Shown: positions 45,107-54,382, counted from the first letter of the stretch. The stretch: DNA of 64,000 nucleotides from Rubellimicrobium aerolatum (GCF_017872975.1 NZ_JAGGJP010000002.1:248001-312000), one strand, 5' to 3'. A program made the numbers and translations. Notes: generated by a model from the sequence alone, not told the origin.

Positions 45107-46387
45107 ATGCCCAAGACCGCCTCCCTCAAGACGCTCGTGGCCTACCTGACCGACGGCTACTGGGACGACATGGGCAGCCCGTCGCACAGCTTCTCGGGCC
45201 ACCGGATCGACGTGAACCTGTCGGGCCTCGACGCCGACGCCAAGGCCGCGGCCCGCGCCGCCTTCGCCGCCTGGGAGATGGTGGCCGACCTCGACTTCCG
45301 CGAGGTGTCCTCCGGCGGCCGGATCACCTTCGACCCCACCTACGGCGGTGCCACGACCAATGCCATCATCAAGGGTGGCACCACCACCAGCGCCACCGTC
45401 CGGATCGGCACCGGCTGGAGCGACAGGTACGGCACCGACCCCGGCACCTACGGCTTCCAGACCTACCTGCACGAGATCGGGCACGCCCTGGGCCTGGGCC
45501 ACATGGGCCTCTACGCCGGCGGGGCCACCTACGACAACGCCAACTTCGCCAACGACTCGTGGCAGATGTCGGTGATGTCCTACCTCGACCAGAACGAGAA
45601 CCGGAGCCCCGCCGTCAAGGCCGACAAGGCCTATGTCGTGGGCCCGATGATGGCCGACATCGCCGCGATCCAGGATCTCTACGGCACGCCCTCGGGCGGC
45701 GTCACCGCCGGGGCGACCCGCTACGGCCAGGGCTCGGACCTCGGCACCTACCTCGATTCGGTCTTCGCGGGCGGCCTGACCTACGCCCTCACCCTCTATG
45801 ACGAAGGCGGGCGCGACCTCATCGACTTCTCCGACGACACCCGCGCGCAGGCCGTCAACCTCGCGGGGGGGAAGTTCTCCTCCGTCTACGGCAAGACCGG
45901 CAACCTCGGCATCGCCACCACCACCGTGATCGAGGATTACCGCGCCGGCTCGGGCGCGGACGTGGTGACGGGCAACAAGGCCCGCAACGTCATCGACGGC
46001 GGCGCCGGCGACGACCGGCTCTCGGGCGGGGACGGCAACGACCGCCTCCGGGGCGGAGAGGGCGACGACCGCCTCCGGGGCGGCAAGGGCAACGACCGGC
46101 TCGACGGCGGCGCGGGCGACGACCGGCTGAGCGGCGGCGGCGGGGCCGACAGCTTCGCCTTCGGGGTCGGCCGCGACACCGTGCTTGACTTCGCCGACGA
46201 CCAGGACCGGATCGTGCTCGACCGCGACCTCTGGGGCGGCGCGGACCTTTCGGCCGCGCAGGTGCTCGACCGCTTCGGCCGCGTGGACGGCGACGACGCG
46301 GTGCTGGCCTTCGACGGCGGCCACGAGCTGCGGATCGCCGGCCTCGCCGACCTGGGCGCGCTCGCCGACGACCTCGCCTTCGCCTGA
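45107..46387 (+). CDS. Serralysin-like M10 metalloprotease with RTX repeats
   Basis: A 426-residue secreted protease. The zinc site HEIGHALGLGH has His122, Glu123, His126 and His132, and the Met-turn is SVMSYLD. From about residue 295 there are six or seven Gly/Asp-rich nonapeptide repeats of the GGxGxDxLx type (GGAGDDRLSGGDGNDRL and following) that bind calcium. There is no N-terminal signal peptide, and the C terminus is acidic and hydrophobic, as in type I secreted RTX proteins. Genes for a type I exporter are not in the window. The catalytic N-terminal part is short compared with Serratia serralysin. Confidence 0.9.
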   Translation: MPKTASLKTLVAYLTDGYWDDMGSPSHSFSGHRIDVNLSGLDADAKAAARAAFAAWEMVADLDFREVSSGGRITFDPTYGGATTNAIIKGGTTTSATVRIGTGWSDRYGTDPGTYGFQTYLHEIGHALGLGHMGLYAGGATYDNANFANDSWQMSVMSYLDQNENRSPAVKADKAYVVGPMMADIAAIQDLYGTPSGGVTAGATRYGQGSDLGTYLDSVFAGGLTYALTLYDEGGRDLIDFSDDTRAQAVNLAGGKFSSVYGKTGNLGIATTTVIEDYRAGSGADVVTGNKARNVIDGGAGDDRLSGGDGNDRLRGGEGDDRLRGGKGNDRLDGGAGDDRLSGGGGADSFAFGVGRDTVLDFADDQDRIVLDRDLWGGADLSAAQVLDRFGRVDGDDAVLAFDGGHELRIAGLADLGALADDLAFA

Positions 46388-46453
46388 GCCGCCACAAGGC
46401 CGCTCCGGGGCCGCCCGCACCGTGCCCGGCCCGGCCTGTCCCGGCTCGGCCCG

Positions 46454-47269
46454 TCAGTTCTCCAGGATGTCGCGGTGGTGCCGCCACAGGAACAGGAGGC
46501 CCACGGCTCCCGTCGCCAGCGCCACGCCGAAGACATAGGCCGGCGACACATAGGCGGGCTGGTAGCCATGGTAGAAGCCCGTCCGCACCTCGGCGATGAT
46601 GTGGACGATCGGGTTCCAGACCAGCCAGGCCTGCCACTGCACCGGCAGGCGGTCGATCAGGAGCATGATGCCCGACAGGAACAGCATGGGCCGCATCATC
46701 ACGCCCCAGATGCTCCCCCAGAGCGGGAACATCGTGCTCAGGAAGCAGTTCAGGGTGCCGATGCCCGCCGCCAGCGCGGCCGCCATCGTGAAGCCCAGGA
46801 CGATGTGCGACAGCACGAGCTGCGTCCCCGTGTCCATGAGCAGCCGGATGCCCCCCAGCAGCACGTAGGCCACCAGGAGCTGCGTGATGAGCTGCACGAC
46901 GAAGCGCGCGATCAGCGCGTCCACCACCGTCACCCGCGGATAGCTCAGGAGGTTGCGCGAATAGGTCAGCGCCTGCGCGGTGCGGTTGCTGATGTGGATA
47001 TAGGTGAAATAGGGCATCAGCCCGGTGGCGTAGAAGATGGCGAAGTTCGATCCCAGCCCCGGGGTCCGCGCGCCGATCGCCATGAACAGCCAGGTCATCA
47101 GCGCCACGCCCGCGACCGGCTCGATGATGGTCCACAGGTAGCCGCCGGGCTTGCGGCCGTTGCTCGTGGTCATCTCCCGCAGGATCAGGGCCACCACCAC
47201 GCGCAGCGTCGCGAATCGCATCTGCCGGTGCACGGACCGGAGCCGGGGGCTGTCGGGGATCGTCGTCAT
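46454..47269 (-). CDS. Polysaccharide ABC exporter permease (KpsM-like)
   Basis: A 271-residue ABC-2 permease with six hydrophobic segments; MTTSNGRKPGGYLWTIIEP before the first helix and YFTYIHISNRTAQAL fit the KpsM/Wzm-type capsule exporter family. It pairs with the KpsT-like ATPase at 50377, which lies 3 kb away on the opposite strand with the export lipoprotein. It moves lipid-linked polysaccharide across the inner membrane. Confidence 0.87.
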   Translation of the reverse strand: MTTIPDSPRLRSVHRQMRFATLRVVVALILREMTTSNGRKPGGYLWTIIEPVAGVALMTWLFMAIGARTPGLGSNFAIFYATGLMPYFTYIHISNRTAQALTYSRNLLSYPRVTVVDALIARFVVQLITQLLVAYVLLGGIRLLMDTGTQLVLSHIVLGFTMAAALAAGIGTLNCFLSTMFPLWGSIWGVMMRPMLFLSGIMLLIDRLPVQWQAWLVWNPIVHIIAEVRTGFYHGYQPAYVSPAYVFGVALATGAVGLLFLWRHHRDILEN

Positions 47270-47479
47270 GGCGGGCCGGATACCAGGGAGGGACGGCGGA
47301 GGACGAGAGAGGAGCGGCCGCCCCGCCCCGGCGCTCCGCCCGGACGCGGCATCATGGCCCCGGCGGGCCCCGGATGCAAGCCGCGAGGCCGCGTCGCTCC
47401 GTCGCGCGGCACCTTCGCGTCGGGGTTCCGCGCGGCGGGTCCGGGCGCGGCCCGGAAGGCCCTCCCGAAACGGCCCGCC

Positions 47480-47511
47480 CCCGATCGGCTCTGGCCCCGA
47501 TCGGCTCTGGC
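47480..47511 (+). repeat. Tandem 16-bp repeat, two perfect copies
   Basis: CCCGATCGGCTCTGGC is repeated at 47480-47495 and 47496-47511, followed by three GTCGG units from about 47521. It lies upstream of the KpsM-like gene. Confidence 0.8.
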
Positions 47512-47662
47512 CCTGACCGGGTCGGGTCGGGTCGCCGGGATGGTCACCAGGGCGGCCCCGGCCCTGCCCGGGACGGGCCCATCGCGGGCGCGGGGGCCAG
47601 CCCCGAATCAGGCCGGATCGGGGAGATGGGGATCCCGGGGGGGTGTTGCGCGAATCGGGCAC

Positions 47663-47676
47663 GCAACGCTCGTTGC
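47663..47676. promoter_or_regulatory. 14-bp inverted repeat GCAACGCTCGTTGC
   Basis: The second copy of the GCAACG-NN-CGTTGC dyad; with the TGTC after it the match to 13248-13265 is 17 of 18. It lies 85 bases upstream of the DUF2793 gene. Confidence 0.45.
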
Positions 47677-47760
47677 TGTCAGGAGCCGGAAAGGTTTGGG
47701 CGGCATTCTGGCCCCCGACGCGATCACCCGACCGCATCCGCCAGACCCAAAGGAGCCGCC

Positions 47761-49062
47761 ATGACCACCGAGACCACGACCCGCCTCGCCCTGCCCCTGA
47801 TCCAGCCCGGCCAGGCCCAGAAGCACGTCACCCACAACGAGGCCCTCCAGGCCCTCGACGCCGTGGTGCAGCTTCGCCTCCTGTCGCTCGGCGCGACCGA
47901 GCCGCCCGCCGCGCCCGCGCCCGGCGATGTCCACGCCCCCGGCGAGGGCGCCTCCGGCGCGTGGTCCGGCCAGGAGGGCCGGCTCGCCCAATGGGACGGC
48001 ACGGGATGGCGGTTCCTGTCGCCCGAGGAAGGGTGGCGCGCCTGGGACGTCGCCGGCGGCGTGCTGCGCGCCTGGACCGGCGGCGCCTGGCGCCCGGTCG
48101 TGCCCGACCTCCGTGACCTCGATGGCCTGGGCATCGGCGCCGGCTACGACGCCGAGAACCGCCTCGCCGTCGCCGCCTCCGCCACGCTCCTCAGCCACGC
48201 GGGCGCCGGGCATCGGCTCAAGGTGAACAAGGCCGCCCCCGAGGACACGGCGAGCCTCGTGTTCCAGTCCGGCTGGACCGGCCACGCCGAGATGGGCCTC
48301 GCGGGCGGGCTCGACTTCACGCTCAAGGTCGGCGACGGCGCGACCTGGACGCCCGCGCTCAGCGTCGCCCGCGACACCGGCATCGTCACGCTGCCGCAGG
48401 GGGCGACGGTGAACGGCCCGCTGAACGGGACGGCCGTCCAGTCCACGCCCGCCGACGGCACCCCCGGCCGCGTCCTGACCGTCGGGGCCTTCGGCCTCGG
48501 CGGCCCCCTCCCCGCCGTCGGCGGCATCTCGGTCACCGACGGCTCGCTGGTCCCGGGCCTCTATGCCTACGACTCGTCGTCGGGCAGCTCGGGCGGTCCC
48601 GCCGGGGTGGTGCGCGCGACGGTCCTGCACGCCCGCCGCGGCGGCGCTGCCGGCGAGACGCAGCTGCTCATCGTCGAATCCGGCGCCACCGGCGTGCCGC
48701 CCGGCCTCATCTTCGGCCGGGCCCGCAGCGGCGCGGGCTGGGGCGCCTGGACCTGTGGCTCGGTGCTGGACAGCGTCTCGGGCCCCACGGGCCGCAGCCT
48801 GCGCCAGCAGGACGGCACCCAGACCTGCTGGCACACCCTGAGCACCTCCACCGCCGGCGAGGTGACCTGGGTCTTCCCCCAGCCCTTCGTCTCGACCGCC
48901 GGCCTCTCGGTGCTGCTGTCGGTCAACAGCGCGTCCGTGATCACGTTGTCGCCGCGGCACTGGAACAAGTCGGCGACGCAGGTGGGGATCTCGGTGACGA
49001 ACACGTCGAGCGTCCGGGTCGCAACCACCGTGGACGTGATGGCCATCGGCCGGTGGTTCTGA
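47761..49062 (+). CDS. DUF2793 protein, phage tail/GTA-like
   Basis: A 433-residue protein. The N-terminal 120 residues fit DUF2793 (RLALPLIQPGQAQKHVTHNEALQALD and, later, GEGASGAWSGQEGRLAQWDGTGWRF in pieces), a domain found in gene-transfer-agent and phage tail proteins of Rhodobacterales. The rest is Gly/Ser/Thr-rich beta structure, like tail-fibre or surface-adhesin domains. It lies among capsule export genes, so a cell-surface or glycan-binding role is possible. AAAGGAG precedes the ATG. Confidence 0.82.
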   Translation: MTTETTTRLALPLIQPGQAQKHVTHNEALQALDAVVQLRLLSLGATEPPAAPAPGDVHAPGEGASGAWSGQEGRLAQWDGTGWRFLSPEEGWRAWDVAGGVLRAWTGGAWRPVVPDLRDLDGLGIGAGYDAENRLAVAASATLLSHAGAGHRLKVNKAAPEDTASLVFQSGWTGHAEMGLAGGLDFTLKVGDGATWTPALSVARDTGIVTLPQGATVNGPLNGTAVQSTPADGTPGRVLTVGAFGLGGPLPAVGGISVTDGSLVPGLYAYDSSSGSSGGPAGVVRATVLHARRGGAAGETQLLIVESGATGVPPGLIFGRARSGAGWGAWTCGSVLDSVSGPTGRSLRQQDGTQTCWHTLSTSTAGEVTWVFPQPFVSTAGLSVLLSVNSASVITLSPRHWNKSATQVGISVTNTSSVRVATTVDVMAIGRWF

Positions 49063-49187
49063 CATCGCCGCGATTTTCCGCGCGGGGCGCCGGGGACGGG
49101 TTTTCCCCCCGCGCGGCAGCCGCTAAGGGAGGAACGGGGCCGACCGCCGGGCGCGGACGGCCCCATGTCAGGGGGCCAAGGGACCGC

Positions 49188-50321
49188 ATGTCGACACGTC
49201 TGCTCCGCCTCGGCGCGGGAATCGTCCTGAGCCTCGCCCTGGCGGGCTGCGGCCTGCCGCGCGGCGCGGGCTTCGAATCCGAGGTGCTGGGCTCGCGGCC
49301 CGGCGCGCAGGATCCGGCCGCCCGCGACTTCGCCGTGGAGCCCGTGACGCGCGAGCGGCTTGCCCGCTACGCCGCCTGGCCCGCCCCCGCCGCGCCGACC
49401 CTGGGCTGGCTCGCCCGGCAGGACGGCCCGGCGAACCGGATCATCGCCCCGGGCGACGTGCTCTCCATCACGCTCTGGAGCACCGAGGAGAACTCGCTCC
49501 TCACCGCCCCCGGCGAGCGGGCGATCAACATGCGGGCGGTCACCGTGTCCTCCACGGGAACGGTGTTCATGCCCTACGTGGGCGACATCAAGGTGTCGGG
49601 CATGAGCCCCGACCGCGCCCGCGAGGTCATCGAGGGCCGCTTCGTCGAGGTCTCGCCCTCGGCCCAGGTCCAGCTCGAGGTGGCCGAGCCCCGGGGCAGC
49701 CTGGTGAGCCTGGTCGGCGGCGTGAGCAAGCCGGGCACCTACCCGTTGCCGAACCAGGCCTACAGCGTCCTGTCCCTGATCGCCGAGGGCGGCGGCGTCC
49801 CGGACGACCTCAACAACCCGCAGATCCGCCTGATCCGGGGCGACTCGATCTACGGGACCTCCGTGGAGCGGCTCTTCGCCAACCCGTCTCTCGACGCCAC
49901 GCTGCGGCCCGGCGACAAGGTCCTAGTGCAGGAGGACGACCGCTACTTCCTGTCGCTCGGCGCCACCGGGGACGAGGCCGTGAACCCCTTCCCCAAGGAC
50001 CGCCTCAGCGCCATCGAGGCGTTGTCGCTGGTCGGCGGCGTGAGCGACAACCGTGCGAACCCCAAGGGCATCCTGGTGCTGCGGACCTACCCGGCCTCGG
50101 CCGTGCGGACCGACGGCAGCGGCCCTTCCAAGGAGCGCGTGGTCTTCACGCTCGACCTCACCTCGGCTGACGGCCTGTTCAGCGCCGGGCAGTTCGAGAT
50201 CCAGTCGGGCGACCTCGTCTACGGCACCGAGAGCCCCATCGGCTCGGCGCAGACCATCTTCTCGATCCTGGGCAGCGGCTTGGGCGTGTTCACCACTGCA
50301 GGCCTGATCAACAACGAATGA
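49188..50321 (+). CDS. Polysaccharide export lipoprotein (Wza/KpsD-like)
   Basis: A 377-residue outer-membrane lipoprotein with the lipobox LALAGC near residue 20. It carries the Poly_export domain (GDVLSITLW at about 90; FMPYVGDIKVSGMS) and two SLBB domains (VGGVSKPGTYPLPN and the region after residue 260). Such proteins form the outer-membrane channel for capsule or exopolysaccharide. It lies upstream of the KpsT-like ATPase gene with a 55-base gap. Confidence 0.9.
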   Translation: MSTRLLRLGAGIVLSLALAGCGLPRGAGFESEVLGSRPGAQDPAARDFAVEPVTRERLARYAAWPAPAAPTLGWLARQDGPANRIIAPGDVLSITLWSTEENSLLTAPGERAINMRAVTVSSTGTVFMPYVGDIKVSGMSPDRAREVIEGRFVEVSPSAQVQLEVAEPRGSLVSLVGGVSKPGTYPLPNQAYSVLSLIAEGGGVPDDLNNPQIRLIRGDSIYGTSVERLFANPSLDATLRPGDKVLVQEDDRYFLSLGATGDEAVNPFPKDRLSAIEALSLVGGVSDNRANPKGILVLRTYPASAVRTDGSGPSKERVVFTLDLTSADGLFSAGQFEIQSGDLVYGTESPIGSAQTIFSILGSGLGVFTTAGLINNE

Positions 50322-50376
50322 CAGCACCGCCGGGCGCGCGCGCCCGGCGCCCGACCCGCGACCAGGGAGGCCGCCC

Positions 50377-51033
50377 GTGATCGTCCTTCGCAACCTGACC
50401 AAGACCTTCGTCGTCGAGGGCCATCGCAAGACGGTGCTGCGCTCGGTCAACGCCGTTTTCCCGTCCGGGGTGTCGATCGGCCTCCTGGGCCGAAACGGCG
50501 CTGGCAAGAGCACGCTGCTTCAGATGATCGCCGGCTCGCTCGACGTCACCTCGGGCGAGATCCTGACCGACGGCCAGATCTCCTTTCCCGTGGGCTATGC
50601 GGGCTCGTTCCACCAGGACATGACGGGGGCCCAGAACACCCGGTTCACGGCCCGCATCTACGGCGTCGATACCCAGGCGCTGATGGATTACGTGGAGGAT
50701 TTCGCCGAGCTTGGTCCCAGCTTCCACCTCCCCGTGCGGACCTACTCCTCGGGGATGCGGTCGCGGTTGGCCTTTGGCGTCTCCATGGGACTCGACTTCG
50801 ACACCTACCTCATCGACGAGGTGACCGCCGTGGGCGACGCTTCCTTCAAGAAGAAGTCGCGCCGCGTCTTCGAGGAGCGGATGGAGCGTGCGGGCTCGCT
50901 CTTCGTCAGCCACTCGCTCGGCATGGTGGAGGCCATGTGCCAGGCGGGTGCCGTGATCGAGAACGGACGGCTGCACTACTATGAAGACGTCAAGGAGGCG
51001 ATCGCGCACCACCTCCGCAATCTCGACGTCTGA
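50377..51033 (+). CDS. Polysaccharide ABC exporter ATPase (KpsT-like)
   Basis: A 218-residue ABC ATPase with Walker A GRNGAGKST, the family-typical signature YSSGMRSRLAFGVSM, and Walker B LIDEVTAVGDASF. The LIDEVTAVGD form is characteristic of KpsT/Wzt capsule exporters. The start is GTG with CAGGGAGG upstream. Partner permease: the KpsM-like protein at 46454. The gene ends at a strong bidirectional terminator. Confidence 0.9.
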   Translation: MIVLRNLTKTFVVEGHRKTVLRSVNAVFPSGVSIGLLGRNGAGKSTLLQMIAGSLDVTSGEILTDGQISFPVGYAGSFHQDMTGAQNTRFTARIYGVDTQALMDYVEDFAELGPSFHLPVRTYSSGMRSRLAFGVSMGLDFDTYLIDEVTAVGDASFKKKSRRVFEERMERAGSLFVSHSLGMVEAMCQAGAVIENGRLHYYEDVKEAIAHHLRNLDV

Positions 51034-51038
51034 GAGGG

Positions 51039-51065
51039 GTCCCTCCCGCGGCGGTCGGGAGGGAC
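51039..51065. terminator. Bidirectional stem between convergent genes
   Basis: A perfect 10-bp inverted repeat (GTCCCTCCCG, 7-base loop, CGGGAGGGAC) sits between the KpsT-like and DUF4142 genes. No T-run follows on either strand, so it may act with Rho or as a weak terminator. Confidence 0.6.
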
Positions 51066-51075
51066 GGCCGGGGCC

Positions 51076-51576
51076 TCAGCCCTGCATCTGCCGCTGGAAG
51101 CTCCGCAGCATGACAAGATGGGTGTCGATGCCGGTGACGCCCACCATCGCCGCGCCACGCGCCATCGGGTCCTGCCCGCTCTCGGCGTAGCTCGCATGGA
51201 TCGGGCGGGCCTCCTCGTGGCCGGCGATCTGCGCCTCCAGATAGGCCATGTCAAAGGCATCGCCCTCGGCCGCCTGGAGTTGGGCGAGGATCGCCGCATG
51301 GTCCTCGCGCAGCGGCACCGGCGCGCCGTTGGCGCCGAAGGCGGTCGAGATGGCCTGCTGCTCGGCGACCTCCAGGGCCGCGAAGGCCCGGACGTTGTCG
51401 CTCACGCCCTTCTCGACGGCGAGCTGGCTCGTCTGGAGCAGGAAGGTCCCGCCCTCCAGCGCCGGGAGCTTGGCCTCCTCGATGGCGGCGGGCGCGGTCT
51501 GCGCGACGGCGAGGCGCGTGGCGGGCAGGAGGCTGGCGATGGCGACGCCGCCCACGAGAAGTCGTCTGCGGTCCAT
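51076..51576 (-). CDS. DUF4142 exported protein
   Basis: A 166-residue protein with a twin-arginine-like signal peptide (MDRRRLLVGGVAIASLLPA) followed by a helical DUF4142 domain (SQLAVEKGVSDNVRAFAALE, DMAYLEAQIAGHEE). The family has a ferritin-like helical bundle and unknown function. I start at the ATG opening the signal peptide, with GGGAGAA upstream. Confidence 0.83.
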   Translation of the reverse strand: MDRRRLLVGGVAIASLLPATRLAVAQTAPAAIEEAKLPALEGGTFLLQTSQLAVEKGVSDNVRAFAALEVAEQQAISTAFGANGAPVPLREDHAAILAQLQAAEGDAFDMAYLEAQIAGHEEARPIHASYAESGQDPMARGAAMVGVTGIDTHLVMLRSFQRQMQG

Positions 51577-51658
51577 GATGTTCTCCCTGGATGGAAACCT
51601 CGCGGGAGAACCCCGCATCCCGGCCGCCGGTTCCGCCGCTCGTTCGGGCATCCACAGC

Positions 51659-52723
51659 TCAGGTCGCATCGTTCGACAGCACTTCCAGCGCCGCATCCCT
51701 TGGGGATTCGGCCAGACGGCCCCAGAGCGCCTCGATGTCGGAGCGGCCTTGGGTCGCGCGCTCGTGAAGGGCGGTGCCGGAGTAGTCGAGCGCCTTGAGC
51801 GCGCGTTGGTGCGCCGGCGGACGATGGATCAGGTGCAGGAGGATGGCCGACGGCTCCTCGGGGCGGGCGGCGCGGCGCAGGTCCCGTTCGCGGGTCAGCG
51901 CCTCGATCCGCTTGCGCGCCTGCATCGCGAAGGCGAGGTCCTGCGCCCGCGTGGCCGCCCCATCGAGGCTGCGGGGACGGTCGCCCATGGGCGCGTAGAG
52001 GTCGGAGGCCACCACCAGCAGCGGGGCGCCCAGCGGCCCCGACAGCACGCGGTCCAGAGGCAGGTTGTTGGCCAGGCCGCCGTCCCAGAGCAGCCGGCCG
52101 TCGATCTCCACGGGGGGGAACAGCGGCGGCAGGGCGGTGCAGGCGAGGATGTGCCGCGCCCCGATGCGGTCGCGGCCGGTTTCCCACCAGACCTCCTCCC
52201 CGCGTTCGAGGTCGAGGGCGAAGCAGGCGAAGCGGCCCGGCGCGTCGTTCAGCCGGTCCCAGTCCACGAGCCGGTCCAGCGTCGCGGCGAGCGGCGCGTG
52301 GTCCTGAAGGGACACGTCCGGCGGCATGAGCGGCAGGATCGACAGGAGCCCCGGCGCGCGCAGGTGCGACAGGAGCCCCGGCGCGCGCAGGTGCGACAGG
52401 CCCGGCCGCCCGGCCAGCAGCGCGGCGACGCCGTAGGCATTGCTCCAGCGCGCGCGCAGCGCGTCCGGCATCCAGCCCAGCCAGCGGCCGTCGGCCTGCC
52501 CCGTCCGGGCCCAGAACTCCCGCAGGCGGTCGAGCCGGGTGGCGGGGGGATTGCCCATCAGGATCGCCCCCGTCACCGCCCCGATGGAGCAGCCGACCAC
52601 GCGGTCGGGCTCGACGCGGGCGAGCAGCGCCTCGGCGACGCCGAGGTGGTAGGCGCCGAGGGCGTTGCCGCCGCCCAGCACGAGAGCCGTGCGGAAGCCG
52701 TCCGCGAGAACCCGATCCGTCAT
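51659..52723 (-). CDS. Patatin-like phospholipase
   Basis: A 354-residue protein with the patatin fold: oxyanion loop LGGGNALGAYHLG (about 16-28), nucleophile elbow GCSIG with Ser46, and catalytic Asp in LLWDGGLANN near residue 210. It should hydrolyse acyl esters of lipids. No signal peptide. Residues SHLRAPGLL are duplicated in tandem near residue 115 because of a 27-bp repeat in the DNA. The gene is read towards the DUF4142 gene. Confidence 0.88.
   Translation of the reverse strand: MTDRVLADGFRTALVLGGGNALGAYHLGVAEALLARVEPDRVVGCSIGAVTGAILMGNPPATRLDRLREFWARTGQADGRWLGWMPDALRARWSNAYGVAALLAGRPGLSHLRAPGLLSHLRAPGLLSILPLMPPDVSLQDHAPLAATLDRLVDWDRLNDAPGRFACFALDLERGEEVWWETGRDRIGARHILACTALPPLFPPVEIDGRLLWDGGLANNLPLDRVLSGPLGAPLLVVASDLYAPMGDRPRSLDGAATRAQDLAFAMQARKRIEALTRERDLRRAARPEEPSAILLHLIHRPPAHQRALKALDYSGTALHERATQGRSDIEALWGRLAESPRDAALEVLSNDAT
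52344..52397 (-). repeat. In-frame 27-bp tandem duplication in the patatin gene
   Basis: Two identical 27-base units (52344-52370 and 52371-52397) add nine residues (SHLRAPGLL) to the patatin. A partial third unit follows. The length is a multiple of three, so copy change keeps the frame. Confidence 0.9.
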
Positions 52724-53423
52724 GCCCGCACCCCTTTCGCACCCGCAGCGAAACGGACGGGAGCGGTGGAAGTTCCGGGCGAGGGACAGAGTCGCGGCCC
52801 GGAGCGGCGCCGGCATCGACGCGGCCGGGCGAAGCCGACGGACGCCGCGCCGCCGGGGGTCCGGGCGGCGACGGTCCGCGCGCGCGGGGCCGCGACGCCC
52901 CCCGAGACGGGGGGCGCGGTCGGCTGCTGCGATTCCGTCCGGCCCCGCCACGAGCGGAGGACGAACGGCCGACGATTCCTTGGCCATGTCAAAACCTCCG
53001 GGGGGACCACGTTCGGCCTCCATCCTACCCGGAAACGGTTAAGGTCCGGTTACCCCCGCCCCCGCGCCGCGCCCCCCGATCGCTAAGATTGTTCGGACCT
53101 GCGGCGGGGCCGGGACCGGACGGGAGGGCGGAGGGACGGGGACGGGACGAGGCGGCGGGCCGAGGCGGCGGGCCAAGGCGGCGGGCGGGCCGCGCTGGGG
53201 GCGTGATGGGATGCATCAGGGCCCCGGCCCGGCGTTGAGGGTTTCGCGGCAGGCGCGGCCTCACCGGGCCGGGGTTCCCCTGGCGTCCGGCGGCGCGGCA
53301 GGCCAATCACGACGCATCGGGCCGGGGGGCGCGAATCGCGGCGCGGACCCCTCGGGCCCGCCAGTCCCGTCCGCCGGCCGCGCCCGTCGGTCCCGTCCGC
53401 TCATAGAGAAGGATCATCCCCGA
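52724..53423. other. 700-base gene-poor region with short tandem repeats
   Basis: Between the divergent patatin and IolE-like genes. Open frames on both strands are Arg/Pro/Gly-rich and without recognisable similarity. It contains a 3 x 13 bp repeat (53148-53186) and a locally AT-richer spot near 53035. I see no credible gene. Confidence 0.55.
53148..53186 (+). repeat. Tandem 13-bp repeat, three copies
   Basis: CGAGGCGGCGGGC is repeated perfectly twice (53148-53160, 53161-53173), and a third copy (53174-53186) differs by one base. It lies in a non-coding stretch. Confidence 0.8.
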
Positions 53424-54323
53424 ATGAAGGCCAGGCTCGGTATCTCCCCCATCTGCTGGTGGAACGACGACCTTCCCGAACTGTCCGACGACGTGTCGCT
53501 GGAGGAGTGCCTGCGGCAGGCTGCCGAGGCGGGCTATTCCGGCATGGAGACCGGACGGCGCTTCCCGATGAGCATGGCCGAGCTGGGGCCGGTGCTCGAC
53601 CGCCACGGCATCCGCGTGTGCGGGGGCTGGTTCTCGGGGACCGTGCTGGAGGGCGACCTGGAGGAGAACAAGGACCGCATCGGCCCGCAGATGGAGCTGT
53701 TCAAGGCGGCGGGCGCCCCCTGCATCGTCTACGGCGAGGTGGCGCGGTCGATCCAGGGCGACCGATCAAGGCCGCTGGCGACGAAGCCCAGGCTCCTGGA
53801 CGACGAGATGAGGGCCTATGCCCGCCGCATGACCCAGTTCGGGGAATGGTGCGCCGGGCAGGGGATGCCGCTGGCCTACCACCACCACATGGCGGCGGTG
53901 GTGGAGACCGAGGCGGAGCTCGATGCCTTCATGGCGAACTCGGGCGAGGGCATCCCTCTCCTCTATGACGCGGGGCACATGGCCTTCGCGGGGGGCGACG
54001 TGCTGCGGGTCATCGACAGGCACCACGCGCGCATCACCCATGTCCACACCAAGGACGTGCGGAGGGAGGTGATCGACGCGCTGGACCGCGACCGCGAATC
54101 GTTCCTCGACGCCGTGGTGAAGGGGGCCTTCACGGTGCCGGGCGACGGGAGCCTGGACTTCGAGGCCATCGTGAGGCGGCTGGCGAGCCATGGCTACGAG
54201 GGCTGGTTCGTGGTGGAGGCCGAGCAGGACCCGAGGACCGCCCCGCCGCTGCCGATCTCGGCCAAGGGGAACCGGGAGCTGCACCGCGTCCTCGGGCTGG
54301 CGGGCTATGAGGTGGTGGCCTGA
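53424..54323 (+). CDS. iolE: Inosose dehydratase-like TIM-barrel protein (IolE-like)
   Basis: A 299-residue AP-endonuclease-2-fold protein, starting RLGISPICWWNDDLPEL, with GYSGMETGRRFP, YHHHMA, LLYDAGHMAFAGGD, HVHTKDVR and WFVVEAEQDP, the metal-binding and active-site stretches of IolE (2-keto-myo-inositol dehydratase). It would convert 2-keto-myo-inositol to a diketone in inositol catabolism. No other iol gene is in the window, so a different sugar-phosphate isomerase role is possible. Confidence 0.82.
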   Translation: MKARLGISPICWWNDDLPELSDDVSLEECLRQAAEAGYSGMETGRRFPMSMAELGPVLDRHGIRVCGGWFSGTVLEGDLEENKDRIGPQMELFKAAGAPCIVYGEVARSIQGDRSRPLATKPRLLDDEMRAYARRMTQFGEWCAGQGMPLAYHHHMAAVVETEAELDAFMANSGEGIPLLYDAGHMAFAGGDVLRVIDRHHARITHVHTKDVRREVIDALDRDRESFLDAVVKGAFTVPGDGSLDFEAIVRRLASHGYEGWFVVEAEQDPRTAPPLPISAKGNRELHRVLGLAGYEVVA

Positions 54324-54382
54324 GCCTCGCCCCGCGCGCCGGGCCCCCTCGACGGGATACGGCGCGTTGCACGGCAAGGTTG

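Larger units (their letters stand above)
47270..47760. other. Divergent intergenic region between kpsM-like and DUF2793 genes
   Basis: A 491-base, very GC-rich gap with no credible gene. It holds a tandem 16-bp duplication (47480-47511), a GTCGG run just after it and the 14-bp dyad at 47663-47676. Presumably it carries promoters for both flanking transcripts. Confidence 0.6.

Noticed and set aside
46000-46140. Repeats in the protease gene as a CRISPR or DNA repeat array
   Set aside because: They are the coding sequence of RTX nonapeptide repeats, degenerate at DNA level and in frame.
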